Origin: Gonatopus flavifemur | Lineage: Eukaryota > Arthropoda > Insecta > Hymenoptera > Dryinidae | DNA length: 64,000 nt | Assembly (NCBI GenBank): GCA_018340375.1 | Contig: JAFFJZ010000003.1 | Span: forward strand, 9,424,001-9,488,000 | Direction: 5' to 3' | Shown: in pieces, positions 1-13,200 of the stretch | How positions within the stretch are numbered: position 1 is the stretch's first letter | How the letters are laid out: every line of letters begins with the position of its first letter | Translations under genes and position numbers: made by a program | The notes under the pieces: generated by a model | What the model was told of the DNA's origin: nothing | What the model saw: the letters and a program-made list of their open reading frames with translations, nothing else | The model's database searches: none

Positions 1-910
1 CTGTCTGGTTTCAACGAATTGTTCGATTTAGCTTGCATGTGCCGTATCATCTCCCCAATTAGAGGACCTGCATTGCAATATTCATTTTTATAATTCATTA
101 GGAACAATAGAATTTCTTGTAATACCTGCTTTCAATCTTTGCATCATTCGATTCTGCACCATTACTTTAAAGCTTTTCAGAGCCAGGGGTGCTAGTTTGT
201 CGGGAAAAACAGATTTTGTCCAATCCGGTAATGTTTTGTTATGAATTTTCTGAAAAGAACATAATATATCGGATCTACATTTCTCTAGTATTTGTTTCAT
301 TAAAAATTTATTCAAGTATCTTACTTCGGTCAAGAGAGTGTCATAAATTCCTCGAACATCCGTAAATCGTCTCACCGGATGTCCAGTGTTTTTTTCTAAA
401 TAACGATACAATTCTTGATTTTCTCTATCGAGTTGTCGATATTCTGGAGATTCAAGTGCCTTCAAGTACTCGAGAGTGTGAAGTTTACAAGGTTTTGTAG
501 CACTTAGAATGTGGTCCATGTGTTGTGGTACCGAATGCACAGGAATGGGCATCCAATTGACTTTTGGATTCCATATTTGTTTCTCTTTCGGTGGATAAAG
601 TCCAGCCAAGTTAACTTCAGCAGACATAATCGCACGATCCACGTCTGTACTTTGAATATAAATATCATCTTTGGAGTACTCGGTTGGAAGGAACTTGGAA
701 TATCGTTTCCTCAACCATTTTCCCAGTTCGTAATGTTGTTCTTTCCCTTCCTGTCAAATGATCATCACAATTGAGCTGAAATGATGAAAATTTCTGTATG
801 AACACACTTACATTGGTGAGTTCACCGAATGGAACTGGCCATGAGGTCTCGTTTAGGTAAGGATCGTTGGGGTATGGTCTTGTAGGAGTCCTGTCTCCGT
901 GTCTGTATAA
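1..910 (-). CDS. Histidine acid phosphatase (lysosomal/prostatic/venom type), partial, multi-exon
   Basis: Member of the histidine phosphatase superfamily that hydrolyses phosphate monoesters at acid pH, normally in lysosomes or secreted. Spliced model on the minus strand: exons 910-812, 750-325, 249-126 and 67 to the window edge, with introns of 61, 75 and 58 bp that all have GT-AG ends and fit the reading phase. About 238 residues are visible. The first exon opens with LYRHGDRTP, the phosphohistidine motif, with catalytic His at visible residue 4 and flanking Arg at 3 and 7. Then come [14 protein letters not shown] (37-50) and STDVDR (67-72, active-site Arg72), then IWNP and PIPVHSVP, typical of this family. 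N-glycosylation sequons occur in LNETSW and HNKTLP. The residue before STDVDR is Gln66, where prostatic acid phosphatase has Arg as I remember it. The signal-peptide exon should lie to the right of 910 but was not found; the C-terminal His-Asp motif lies beyond base 1. The family assignment is firm; lysosomal versus venom role cannot be decided. Confidence 0.93.
250..324 (-). other. 75-bp in-frame intron without stop codons inside the acid phosphatase gene
   Basis: The minus strand reads GTAAGA at 324-319 and TTCTTTTCAG at 259-250, with exon sequence on both sides. The 75 bp are divisible by three and contain no in-frame stop, so a naive reading extends the protein by 25 residues ([11 protein letters not shown]... 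to ...CSFQ). Removing them joins DTLLTE directly to [10 protein letters not shown], which is how this part runs in related acid phosphatases. The insert itself looks unlike the family. I therefore call it an intron. Retention would give a viable longer reading frame. Confidence 0.85.
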
Positions 911-2090
911 CTGTAATTATAATAGATTGGAACATGAACTGATTGCAAATTGTACAAACGGATGACTAAAGCACAGCGCTGTAATTTATCAAGAATAAGT
1001 GAAAATTTTGCGAATGTTAGAACAAATAAAGCATGGAGACGCTTAAATTTCTGCTCTAATCGCGCTTGGACACAGTTTCGTTTACTCTTCCGCGCTCAAT
1101 TTCCACTAGGGTAATCACAAGAACGTAAAACTCTTTTATAGTAAAATTCACATCACTTCACTCACAATGCTAACAAACATCAAATCTCCATCTAAATCAT
1201 GAGGTGCAGATATTGAGATCCTCATCAAACTATTGAGAATAAGAATGACAGACAATTTTACGTTCATTTTATTTCAATTGAAGAGGAAATGTCTTATTTG
1301 CATCGATACACTGGATAGAAGAATAAGATATCATCACCTTTTAAACCGTGTTCTATTTGCACACGATAATAGGAGAATATTGAGGCATATGAATAATCGA
1401 AGACCTTGGAAATAGAAGCGATAAGCAAACGTATTTCTGTAAAGAGTGGGAGAAATTCTGTGAAAAGTAATTTCAATTAAAGTTTCTGGTTACTCACATG
1501 GAAACATAATATATTATTCGAATGATCGTGGGATATTTTAATAATGTTATGACTCGTCAAATCCATGGTCAGATATGAACCCAGATATTAAAAAAAAACA
1601 TTGAAAAAAACAATAAATAGTTTATTTGTCCTCTCTCCAATAACATCGCATTATCTCACTCAACTTCGGGTAGTTAATTATTGTTTCAGTATACGATATT
1701 GTATACAAAACATGAATAATAATGGTTAAATTGCAAGGTAATTATTCAAATCAACTCTGTTATGTTCTGGAAGTTAACCGTGAATACGCAAGCGATGATA
1801 TACATCGTTGCTACATTCTACAAAAATTATGTATAACAGAAATATATTTATATATAATATATTATTATTAACAACCAAACAAATTTTGTAACTTTCTCCT
1901 ATATTTTAAAGAATTGCACGTTATACCTCACGTGCCTTTGATTATTTTATGTGAAAATAATGCACATGACACGATGGAAGAAGAAGGGAGTGTTGGTTGT
2001 GGAAGCACATAGCTCGATTACATCGCTTAAATGAAGTGCGATCGGCCGGTCACGATATTTGACGATCAGTCGATCGATACAAATGGATAG
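911..2090. other. AT-rich non-coding stretch upstream of the visible acid phosphatase exons
   Basis: The missing 5' exon of the acid phosphatase should lie here or further right. I looked on the minus strand for a short hydrophobic start followed by a residue string ending just before LYRHGDR and a phase-0 donor, and found none that convinced me. The block 1840-1870 is almost pure A/T. Short open frames around 1233-1476 on both strands have no family resemblance. Confidence 0.5.
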
Positions 2091-2098
2091 CCCATCGA

Positions 2099-2122
2099 GA
2101 CGACGACAACGACGACGACGAA
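2099..2122. repeat. GAC trinucleotide microsatellite
   Basis: An interrupted GAC run (one CAAC interruption) that follows a short GC-richer patch with several CGATCG words. It is the first of five TCG/CGA-type microsatellites in the window. Confidence 0.8.
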
Positions 2123-2129
2123 GCGATAA

Positions 2130-4500
2130 AACTCACATTGAATAAAAATTTCCTTCCCTATATAATTCATGTCCCCTTTTTTTCGTGTTTTGTCGTTTCT
2201 TCGAGCTCCATCGAACACAATTCAATCTTCACATGAATGTGTTATGAAAATTTCTTCATCGAATCCTTCGTGCGCGATATATCAAAACACGAAACTTTTC
2301 CAATATAAACGTCGTTCAAATATCGTGTATGATCAAACAGGATGTATTATCGTACGCTTTGGTTACATCGAACCGAACCGTGATGATATTCTGTCACGTA
2401 CGCTGAAAGACGCCCTCATTTGCTCTTTTTTCATTTCCTGTGGAATATAAGCGAATTGGAAATCCATAAATCAAGAATAACGTTATTGAATTAAGTGAGG
2501 AGAATAATGGATATTCGACGAAGTACTTAACGTCAAAACAAAATCATAAGGTTGTGTATGTAGTCTGAATGACTTTGAGTATTGATCAAGATTGAAGAAG
2601 GGTAGATTTGAACACTACATTGAGAATCTCTAAGAATTCTCTGAACTTTGTGTTGAAAGTATCAATATGATACACCATTCGAGAAAGATTAATAGAATTC
2701 AAGTATAAATCATCTATAATACATGTAGTTCATCAAGCCACATCATGAAACTATACATCATCTTCCTCGCGTGCTTGACGATAAATTTAAAGAAAATCTA
2801 TTTTCGAATCTGCTATTCTATACCAATTCGATTATTACACTCGTCCAAGCTCTTGAAAAAAAAAAAACACCCAACTCTCATAGAAAAATATTACGATTGC
2901 GTGATCCGATACGATCATTATTGATGCGAACTTTCTACTTTTATGAATGCACCTGGTTGAGTTCCTGGTTTTAAAACGATCCCTGAACGTGATAAAGAGT
3001 TGAGGAACAGCATTATATGAGTACACGTACTACCCTTGAATAATTTGAAACTGTGATTAAAAAAAAATGGAGAAGCGAATAAATCTAGGCGTTGAATACA
3101 TTCAATCTTTCAGCGAGAACCTTTATGCAGCTAAACATTTAATACAAGTATGCGCCGTCTCTATAACAAATCAGAAATGAAACCAAAGATATACATTTCA
3201 GCGCATAGTTTTCTACATGCATACATGTACAGCATTCAAACGGGAAATGCTTATGAATCTGGAATGGCGTGGTTTTCGAGGGAAGAGTTCAGAGTTACGT
3301 TTGTTGAGTTTGTGTAGCCAAGACTGAAGAGCTGGAACCTTGCGATTTATATATCTACACGTTTGAGGTTAACCAGTATTGTAGACTACGTACAATACGT
3401 CTCTATGTGTTGGTACGAATGAAGGAGTGTGGATTTTATCGAATCCATTCAAAACTCCGGATAGTTGACGATGATTATAGGGATAGACGTGGGAAATACC
3501 ACCATTAAATTTTTTGGTAACCCAAACCGGCTGAATGATCTCTCAATCATTATCGAACAAAAGTTTCCCCATAAATTCACGCACAATCTTTCTTAAATCA
3601 AATAACCGCTCACACATGTCTGACGAGCGATGATCGTAAAAGGATAATCGAATAAGTACGAAGGAACCATCCACCACGGTTACTTTTTTCTCCCCGAAAA
3701 GCCCCTGAATGCAGTTGGATATGCATGGCAAAAGGAATATGGCTTATTCGCGTGCCACGGAAAGTTTTTGGCAACTGGCCGGGCGGAATTGCATGCTCCT
3801 GCATTAATAATTACTTTACAACTGATATTCTCTTTTCTCTTTCCCTAATCTATATGTTTTTTGTTTGATGATTTTATTTCATTTTTCCACACGGCAACAG
3901 TCGCGGTTGAAGTCAATGCACACACGTGGAGGAGTAAAAGTGCACAAAAGTCGTCTCGTACTTTCTCTTTGCAGCATGCACGTTTATACATGGAGAGGTA
4001 TAAAAAGAGTAAGTACATGACTTCTATCGCTCGTGCTAATTATTATTCCAGACTGATAAACTTCAGATCTCGTGGCGTCTCGTACACCTTGTTTTTCACG
4101 CGAGAAAACCCCTCGTCAAGTCGGTCTTCGTCTGATTCTCTAACGATTTCAATGCACGCGTCACAATTGGTGGTGGTGGTGGTGGTTAAGAGAAGAAAAA
4201 ATAACAATCGAAGAAAGGACGGAACGTCGATCGATTGGATACTTTTATTCTAATTCCAAGAATAATCGTTGAAAAATATATATGAATAACAAAAAGAAGT
4301 GGTCAATGTTTTTTATGAGAATTCTTTTTTAATGTGGCCTCAGGGTGGGAACACAGATTGGAAACAACGGTGTGAAAATCAAAAGTGCGAACAGCAAAAT
4401 GAAAAAGAAGCGAGGGGGTTATAGAAGGGTGCTGCTAGGTTTATTCTGTGCGGTGATTTCCTTGGATTTTCTCTTCGTATTATTTGTTCGACATCGAGAA
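2130..4500. other. Gene-free stretch, no coding signal
   Basis: Mostly AT-rich unique sequence. The open frames at 2169-2450, 2771-2974 and 3861-4253 have no recognisable domain, no supporting splice sites and composition like their surroundings. The last one ends in a run of GGT codons that is simple sequence. No RNA gene was seen. Confidence 0.5.
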
Positions 4501-4543
4501 GAGAATTGGTGATGATAGACGACAGTGTCGCGAGGAATGAGAA

Positions 4544-4576
4544 GATAGGGAAAGAAAGAAAGAGAGAGAGAGAGAA
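4544..4576. repeat. GAAA/GA microsatellite
   Basis: GAAA units run into a perfect GA run. It sits about 100 bp left of a TCG repeat. Confidence 0.8.
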
Positions 4577-4677
4577 TGTCAGAGAAATCAGCCTTTTCTT
4601 TACATTGGGAAGAATATCAATTGTTACAAATACAAAGGGTAAGAAAGAGACTGAGAACTCTCGAAAGAACCAACTCA

Positions 4678-4717
4678 TCGTCGTTGTCGTTGTCGTAGTC
4701 GTCGTCGTCGTCGTCGT
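4678..4717. repeat. TCG trinucleotide microsatellite
   Basis: Interrupted TCG/TTG repeat giving long poly-Val or poly-Thr runs in spurious open frames on the two strands. The frames around it have no other protein-like content. Confidence 0.85.
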
Positions 4718-4909
4718 TTGGGCACAAGGAGGAACCATCTTAACGTTTAGATTTATGTATATATACTTACACATTTGAAGGAGAAGAACATAGGGTGAGT
4801 GCCATACCGGCAATGACACGCCAACCCCTGAACAAACCGAATTCTTAAGAGAATTTAACCGTTTGAATAGCTCGAAAATCCATTGCAAATGTTTACACGA
4901 GATTTGCAC

Positions 4910-6560
4910 GGATATTTCCTTTCTCTTCGTCTAATTCGTTTGCACAATCTTTATTGTATCCATGTCAATGCATCACCAAATAATCTCCCTCCTTTTATAA
5001 ATTCTAACGATCGAATGAAAACAAAAGATTCAAACTCCGTAGAAGCGTGAATTCAAAAACAATGTAATACGCTTGTTCTCTCAATCTTTCGAGATAGTTG
5101 TGAATTTGATGTTGAGGGAGTCAACTTCTATCAAGAGAAGGCTAGGGCAAGACCGCAACGATCAGTAGTCTTCCTGTAGCAGTTCGTCTCCGGTTTACAG
5201 AGCGTATGTAAAGCACCAACCGAAACAGCCCAGATCTCTCCTTTCCGCGAACCGCCTTGCTTTGCCTTTCCTTTCCTTGACTACCACGTATTTCCCTCAT
5301 TCCTCTTACCTGGACCTCAAGACAAACAGTGGCGGTGTCTTAACAAGTGGACCAAGCTGCGCCCAAGACAAAGGGTAATTGAGGGTAGGGATTAATACCC
5401 TTATATACCAGAAATCTAGCCTGTTCCCTCTTAGGACTTTCTACTAAGATAAAGAGAAAGAGACAGATGGAGAGAGATAGAAAGAGAGAGGAAGATGAAG
5501 TAGACGCATCTCTTATAGAAACTATGCTTCCACTCGTAAATTATACATAATTTTTTGTTGTATTTTGATTATTTATAAACAACGAATTTTCGATGAATTT
5601 TGATCACACTTGATCTTGAATACTTGAAAATTATCTCAACTATGGATGTATAAATAACAGACTTCGTTTGTCTTCGAAGATGTTAGTTCCCTTCGAGACA
5701 AATCCCGAGGGAATTCAGTCAAGGACAAGGACGGGGTCATCTTGCTAATTAAACAATCAAATACGGGCAGCCACCAACACCGGCTGTCCAGTCCCTACCC
5801 AATTCTCACGGGGCTTTACTGTATAACGGATCGATTGATTAACTTTCTCAGAAACTTCGATTGCCATCCCCACGCCTAAAACCGACGTGGAAGCCCTGTG
5901 TATAGCATCTCTTCGTCTTTTGCAACGACAACATAGTTCCCTTGCGAATGCAGGTCGTGCTAGTTGCTAAATCTCTACAGTTCTAACAATGAATCGATCG
6001 TGAACTCTCGTCTACGTCCCCTGCATTCCACATACAGAATGCATAAAATATACACTCAATTTCAAGTAATTTCTCATAATTTCTGAGTAAGAGGAAGAGA
6101 GAGAAACAACAAATATCGTAACTCGAAGATATTCAAATCATGATCTCGAAGCCTGTGTGTGTTGAGATTACCAAATCCACGTAACGTCATATCGAAAACT
6201 TAGCGAGTCCTTAACGAGTCCCTAGAAGGACGAATTTGCAGGAGAACGAAAGAGAGGAAACTAAACTTACCCTCATGGAATTATAATAGAAAATGCCATA
6301 ACTATCGTCCTAATCACACTTTATTCTAACGGGTTTCCCTTGGTAACGAGGTGCCTCGGTACCTTTGTACCTAACCGACTGCCAAGCGCGCGGAGCGGAC
6401 GAGCGAATCATAAAGTAAAACCAACCCACGGGACGAAGCAGAAGAAGAAGAACAAGAAGAACAAGAAGAAGAAGAAGCTGAAGAAACAAGAGAAAGGGGA
6501 GAAGGAAGAGGTTAGGCTTCTACCGCTATTCTGACAACGTGTTCTTAGAAACACGAAACT
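4910..6560. other. GC-richer, repeat-poor non-coding island
   Basis: Composition rises compared with the flanks. The sequence has C/T-rich patches, a block near 5755-5840 with TTAATTA-like and ATCGATTGATTAAC motifs, and (AAG)n near its right end. No exon with consistent splice sites was identified. The texture matches insect non-coding regulatory DNA or long-intron DNA; that function is an inference. Confidence 0.35.
6435..6490. repeat. AAG-rich microsatellite
   Basis: AAG and AAC triplets in tandem, giving a poly-Lys frame that is not a gene. Confidence 0.8.
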
Positions 6561-9350
6561 GGAGAAAGGACGCATTTGGAAAGCTCAGGAGTATCGCGAC
6601 TACCCTCCTAAGCGCTCTTCATTATCGCCATTTCCACGAGATCCGGATAAAGTCGTGAGAAGTTCCTATCGCACGGATACACACCCATACCACCCTGCGA
6701 AGTGTATAACATTAATGATAAAGTTCGAGGCAATAATAGGGTGCTTCAATTTAAGTCGCACGTGTTATGTTTATTTGACCGAATTCTAACTTTTGATCCC
6801 CACGTATCTTTGAATTATCCGAAATTAACCGTTTTTCAAGCTGACGCATTTTCAGGGGATTTTTCAATTCATCAATTTTCTAATTAATTCTAGGCAAGAA
6901 TAGTCAATAGTTTTATGCGCATCGAGTTACCCTCTATTCAAATTACATCAACCTACATCCAAGAATTGTAATATTCCAAGTTCGTTGAAAATATTGAATT
7001 CGGGAAATTTCTATGGAATTTTACATTCGAGTGCAAGGAAGATTGAAACACTCATCGAATCCTCTCAGAATGCCATGCAAACATGAATTATTCGAATATC
7101 TATTGAATCAGGGAACATAAATATTTATAAATCGCATTCAATGAAAGGAAATCATTCTCCATATTTTCCTATAAACGAAGATCTCTCATTTCATTTGGAT
7201 ATCGCTTATTCATTCCTGTTTAACAAATTGTGTTCTGGGATTTATATTGAACTGAAGCAAATCCAACTGCCGTTCAATCTCCAGACATTGATGATTCAGA
7301 ATATTCTTCAGCCAGAATTTTCCCGTACAAATTCAAACGAAAATTGCATGGACGAAGAGGAATTTCCATGTCCGGGGTTGATTGTGACTTTGGAAAATAG
7401 AAGAACAATGTATCTCCCAGTTGATATCGCAACACGTATGAACCAAGAGAAATAATTTATGAGAACAATGCAATGTTGAAGCGCATGGTAAATGCATTGA
7501 AATATGTATACATACATAAACGATTCTGAAAATAACATTGTAATGGGGAATTCCATGTTCTCCATGCGGAAGGCAAACATCCCTGAACGTTTATTGAAAT
7601 CCTTATTCCAGCAGTTACTCGCGCACAGAATACGAAGCCTGGAATGCAAATCGGCTACGACGCTCATCGTCGTTCTTGTCATCGTTGTCACAGAAGACGA
7701 GAAAGTATTGCAATTTCTAACATTTGTCCTTATATATGCAAGGATTCATCCCTCCGTCTATTCATTTATAAGAACATATGTGCGTTTTGGCTTCCATCGC
7801 ATGCCAAATATCGTACATTCTATGAAATATCGAATGAACTCTCATTCTGCGAAAGACTTTCTCCAATTATTAGTAGCTCAATTAAGCTAATGAATCTCAA
7901 CATTTCATTGAAATTAGCATTTTTATCACATTAGAAATAACATTCCTGAAACAAATTGCATTTCGTTTCCAGCGATGTTGTCTTAATACGATGGTAGATG
8001 AATCCAGACAAAATACAAACCAGAAATTATATCTTCTCTGAAAATACAATTATCCGGTACAGTACACCCACATGAGTAGCACGCAGAAAAAAGGGTGACT
8101 TACGTACATACGTACGACTTAACGAAAGATGACAGAACGAGAAGATAATATAAAAGTGGTTCTTGAAAATATATATGCTGCCTCGAAATGAAACAATGAA
8201 TGAACGATCGCGCACGGCAATGAGTAACCATTCGAATTATCGCAAGCGAACAATCAAAATTGAAATGGGAGAAATATGTTTACGGTAATAATCGCTTAGC
8301 AACGATAAACTGTCGTCGATGTATTAATTATTGAACCGTTGTTGGGAATTGATGCTTAGCCACGGAATGGAAAGACTGGTGGTGGTGAACCGATATGATT
8401 GCGCCGATATATAACCCCGTTTGAAGCTAAATTGTGTACCGGTACTTGGTATGGAATGGTAGAAGGGTGGTAGATCGAGCGTCACGTCGTTGAGTTACCT
8501 AGATACACGGCATGAGATAATTGTCGTTTTGAATTTTACATTTTATAGCCGATCGACTGGCAGCGATAGGTAGGCATTATATTGCGTGCGTTCGATTGTA
8601 ATACATTATCCTTTCTACCTTCTGAACCTCATTCAACTTCCCATTCCCTCTTTGTTTTCTCATTTAAGCACCTTCTCTTATTCCTTTTGATCCGTGAATC
8701 ATGTATACCTTCCTGGTCTATCATTCCATCTTCGTTTCACGATTCTCAATAAAACAACAATTATGGGATATGATTTTATTTCAAAGAATCTCAAACGACA
8801 TTGCATTGAAGTCATAATGAAATTGAATACCATCATTTATTCTTCAAATCAATTTTTCAAGTATCTATACTGAATTTTACAACACGAGTTCCGTATAAAA
8901 ATCGTATGCAAGTTGTATGAAAACATTTTTCAATCGAAGTCTCATTACATGAGCGGAATGTTCCCATTTTCAAGACCTCAACGTCTACCAGTAGACTGTG
9001 CTTCATCGTACATTCGAGTTCTGGCTGCGGTTGATGGAGGCTTGAATTTTCATAATGAATACCAAGTATAGGAATTGAATAAAAATTTCATAGAGTTAGC
9101 ACGACTTCTATGCAAAATAAGTATTCTTTGAACATTTTACAGAAATTCTAGACATGAAATATATATATTAAAAAATATGAATTTGATAGAATTGAGTAGT
9201 CAAAAGTTTGAGAGTGATTGTGAATGTTCAATTTTTGGTGTATTAGAATCCAGTAATATGAAGTCATTAAATTTTCAGAAATATCCCTGTTCAGCAAACA
9301 ATCGTTACAAATGGTTTATTCCAATAAATTACTGTGAATGCTATTTAATT
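6560..9350. other. Gene-free stretch
   Basis: AT-rich sequence with two overlapping open frames of 104 and 128 codons (7141-7455 and 7504-7890, plus). Neither resembles a known family and both are framed by AT-rich DNA without promoter or splice evidence. A modest GC-richer patch at 8330-8600 has no coding signal. Confidence 0.45.
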
Positions 9351-9359
9351 CTATATTTC

Positions 9360-10260
9360 TTGATAGATGCGTGCGTGCGACAAAGGTGCGTGACCCGCAC
9401 AAGGTACTACTACACGATTACCGGATCCGGCGTGAACCTCGGTCCAATTTGAAATACAACCTGCACGTTATTAATAAAATTTGCATTTACAAGGGCGAGA
9501 AGGTGTCACGGCACGATTTCACGACACGGTCAATAGGACTTTCGTGATAACCATGACTTTTTTCTCCTTTTCAACCCGACTGACAATTGTTTTTGTATCA
9601 GGCCCCTGTTCTCTGAGGACAAATTCAAAAAACAAGTTCGTTCTTTCTCCCTCAATTCTTCACTTTGTCCGCAACGTTACGCGCGTGAACTTATTTTAGA
9701 AACCGTGGAGAGGAATTTGATTATTCGATATCAAGGTAATTCTCCCATCGTCTGGGATCTGATAATGACTAGCGAGTAATTATTAATCATAGACCGGGCA
9801 GTATAACGATCCATCCGAGTCTTATCTTGGTGTCGAGTGATGTATGCACGTGGCCGGGTCATGCTGCACCGCAATAAGACCAACTAACCAACAAGATTGT
9901 GTGCATACATATACATATACTATACACGGTACATACAACGAGAAGAAGAGAGGAAGTCGAGAGAAAGAGTGATCTTAGAAATCATTACTGTTGCCAAATG
10001 ATATATGTCTACGTAACGAGATAGTTGAAATCAACCTAGAAATATTCATACGAGTTTCAAGACTTTTTCCGGTAGATATTATTGTGAGTTTTGATTCTCA
10101 GCCACCTGTGCGCGAAACCACCCTTGCGAAGGGCCTGCATGCAAGACGCTCGTAGAGACTTGAGTTCACCTCACCCTCTGACTATATCGTAGTAAATTAT
10201 CCGTAAGGTTACACTTTGCTCACACGCGCTCGTTTGAACGTAATATATACAATATGTTGA
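9360..10260. other. GC-richer non-coding island
   Basis: Contains CpG-rich words at 9365-9520 and a TAATTATTAATCAT-type homeodomain-like cluster near 9775-9792. The open frames of 60-90 codons overlap each other in different frames and show no domain. Possible regulatory element, by composition only. Confidence 0.3.
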
Positions 10261-13200
10261 CACTTTTGCAAGGGAACACGATGATAATGGCATTCTTGAG
10301 ATTTTTCAGTGATAGAATATATGTAGCCTGAGAGAAGGTTGATAACGGAAATACAGAGGGATGAGTATTTTCAAATACCAACGAACGATCATTCAATATT
10401 TCATTCCCCGTGCAAAACTAGAATACGTATTGTAACGATACGACAGAACAATATTACCCCCATAAACCTATTGTATTTTCGTAACAATTTTACGTTTATC
10501 TTAATGATAATTCGATATTAAAAAGTAGGAAAAAATGGCGAAACAGAGAAATTCATGATACGACGAAGTGGTTCATTGCTATAGAGTGAATAAAAAGAGA
10601 GCGCGATATCATTCGCGCGACGGCAAGCTCGTATAGATTTTTATGCAAATTCTATTGATATCCGATCGCAGCCAACGATAGCGCACGAAACATGCACGTA
10701 CGTCGTGCTTAGTAGGAAAACACCCCGTTCCCTCTTCTCTTCGTACCCCTGTAACAACGTATAATAGTATTACTGTGAGTTGAGAGCTCGATTCTTCAGT
10801 GGTGGTTGCCAGTCGAAGCTTTATCCTCATTGGACGAGTCCCAGTAAATTCGATCTGGTTTTATTCCATGTAACGTTCAAATGGGAAGGGGTATCGAATA
10901 GGGGAAGGGAATGCGATTAACATGAGTCCCTCACCCTCGGCGAGACAGAATGAACACCCCTCTTTCACCCTTTAATTCTCCAGCAATATAACCTTTTATC
11001 AAATCTATGTGTTTTAGAAATTATAAACCTACGTGCTTGGTGGATTTATCGAGCGCAACCGAAGCACGATATTCACCTCTGATAAAATGACTTTTGCCAT
11101 ATCGTATTAATAGGAGAGGAGAGAGAGAGAGAGAGAGAGAGAGTCAAAGCGGAATAATAGTTTATCACCTTGAATAGCGTTACGTTAACGTTTTTCATAC
11201 CATGTAACTTACGAATGGAGGTATTATCAGGTATTGGAGATTCTCGCAACTCTATCTCTCAAGTTCCTCATTTCAACATCTATAAACGATCAAGAATTTT
11301 CTTGGAATAAAATACAACTAGCAAAGATAATACGATTCAAATTCAAACGTAACTTCTACAAAGACTGCAGACTATCGCGAGGAATGTTTGTTTTTATTCA
11401 ATGTGAATAGCGCATATACCTTTGAACTTTCTCCCTTTTCCCTCCACTTAATCCTTTTGAATAGCATACATACCTTTGAAAAACATCCGAGGATATCCAT
11501 TGGGTTTTGAAAAACTCGTTTTTTTTTCAACATCAGCATCAACAACAACAACAGCAGGAATAGGGAGAAAAAAACAAAAAAGCATCGACGATGCAGACGA
11601 AAGCTTTGAGGATTCCTGGAGGTTCGCGTCTGATTTCGATTGAATAATTTATGTTTCATTAACCGGCCAGGCCTCATAGATGCCTTGCAAAACGTTTCGG
11701 TACTCGTACGTGTATGCCTCGTAGATAGGTATTCGTCTACCATCGTTTCAAACGGAACCATAGACTATCACTCTCTTTCATTCTATCCAAACAGAATCTA
11801 CGACGTTGTGAATGAGGGTAGGCTTACAATCTATGTTCACCTAATATACATAAAGTAAGTTTTACTAACCACGCGACATAGGACTATATCTTACCACTCG
11901 TTCTCGAGCAAAGAGAATAAAGGTATGGCGTGTGCTTGGAAGAAAAAACAAACACCAAACCGTCGTATATAAATGCCTAGGGCTTAAAAAGACCTGAACC
12001 AACACCACAAGAGCGTGGTTTGCTTCAATCAGACGGCGACCGCTGCTTTGTACGCCTCTCATATATTTCCTATAGGGTATTCATTCAGCCTATAAGAAGG
12101 GCCAACTTCAAAAGAATTTTGTATCGAGGGGTCATTGAGATATAAGCGTTGATACCGATATATCGTTTCATATGTACGATATCCGAATAAAAGTTGATGG
12201 CTTTTTTGATTGTTGACGTGGGTTCGTATGATAGTGTACAAACATTTATGGACAATGGACAATTTTATTAAGGTATACATGTACTTGAGGAAGGTTTCCA
12301 AACAGATTTTTGTATTCGATGATATCATCGTTACACGAATTTTCTTTCTCCGATATATCGTTGATAGCGGAACACATAGTGCAAATATGTCAGCGAAGGG
12401 GAAAAATAACTTGCGAATTCTTCCTTGAATTATTAAAAGTATCCTCTTTTCCCCTTACTTGGTAAATAGTTTCACACCACCTGGAATACCCATCGCCGAT
12501 GCTGCATACACATCAATATTTTATAACACGACAAGACGCATCAAGGATCACCCTCTGAGGTGGCATTACAAGCGATGTCTTCTTATTTATCAGATATTGT
12601 TGAAGGGAAGAAGAAATTGATAGGGTCACATTTTTTGTTTGCTTTTTTTTTATCCGCTTGTTTTGGAATGCAAGGGTGGATGTGGGAACGTTGTTCTCTC
12701 TTTTACTGAAAACTCAGGAATTTAATATCCCATATTCAGTTTCTAAACGATACAGTTTGTCAAGTGAATCAAATTGTTTCTGTCAATGTGTGTTTATAAA
12801 AAAATTTCTAAAACGAAATTTCAAAAACTCTAAAGATACAATCAAATATGTCAACGATGGATGTCAACATTGGACGGAATGATAAAGAATACTGAATTCT
12901 TAGCATCGATAGAATTCCCAAAATCAGGTTTATGGTATCCTTTGGACCCTCTTACTCCCAGAGCGCAGAGGTTCCAACGTACTCCTAGGTGGCAGTGATT
13001 TACAGGGTGAAATTTGAGTATCGCGAAGCACGCAAAATGCGTATCGCGAATCCAATATATATCGTTTACCGAAGGAGCCACCCTCTATTGGATGGTCATA
13101 ATTCATAAGGGGATCTCATAACAAAAAGAACCTTTCAATTCACAGATATGTATGAATTTGAGAGGTTAATAATGTGAAAAATTCGTTGAAGAAAGAAAGA

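Noticed and set aside
511..774. Plus-strand frame of 87 codons
   Set aside because: Shadow of the acid phosphatase exon on the other strand.
4379..4909. Minus-strand frame of 176 codons with poly-Thr
   Set aside because: Simple-sequence frame over TCG and GA microsatellites.
7141..7890. Two frames of 104 and 128 codons
   Set aside because: No family resemblance; a competing minus-strand frame overlaps them; no splice evidence.
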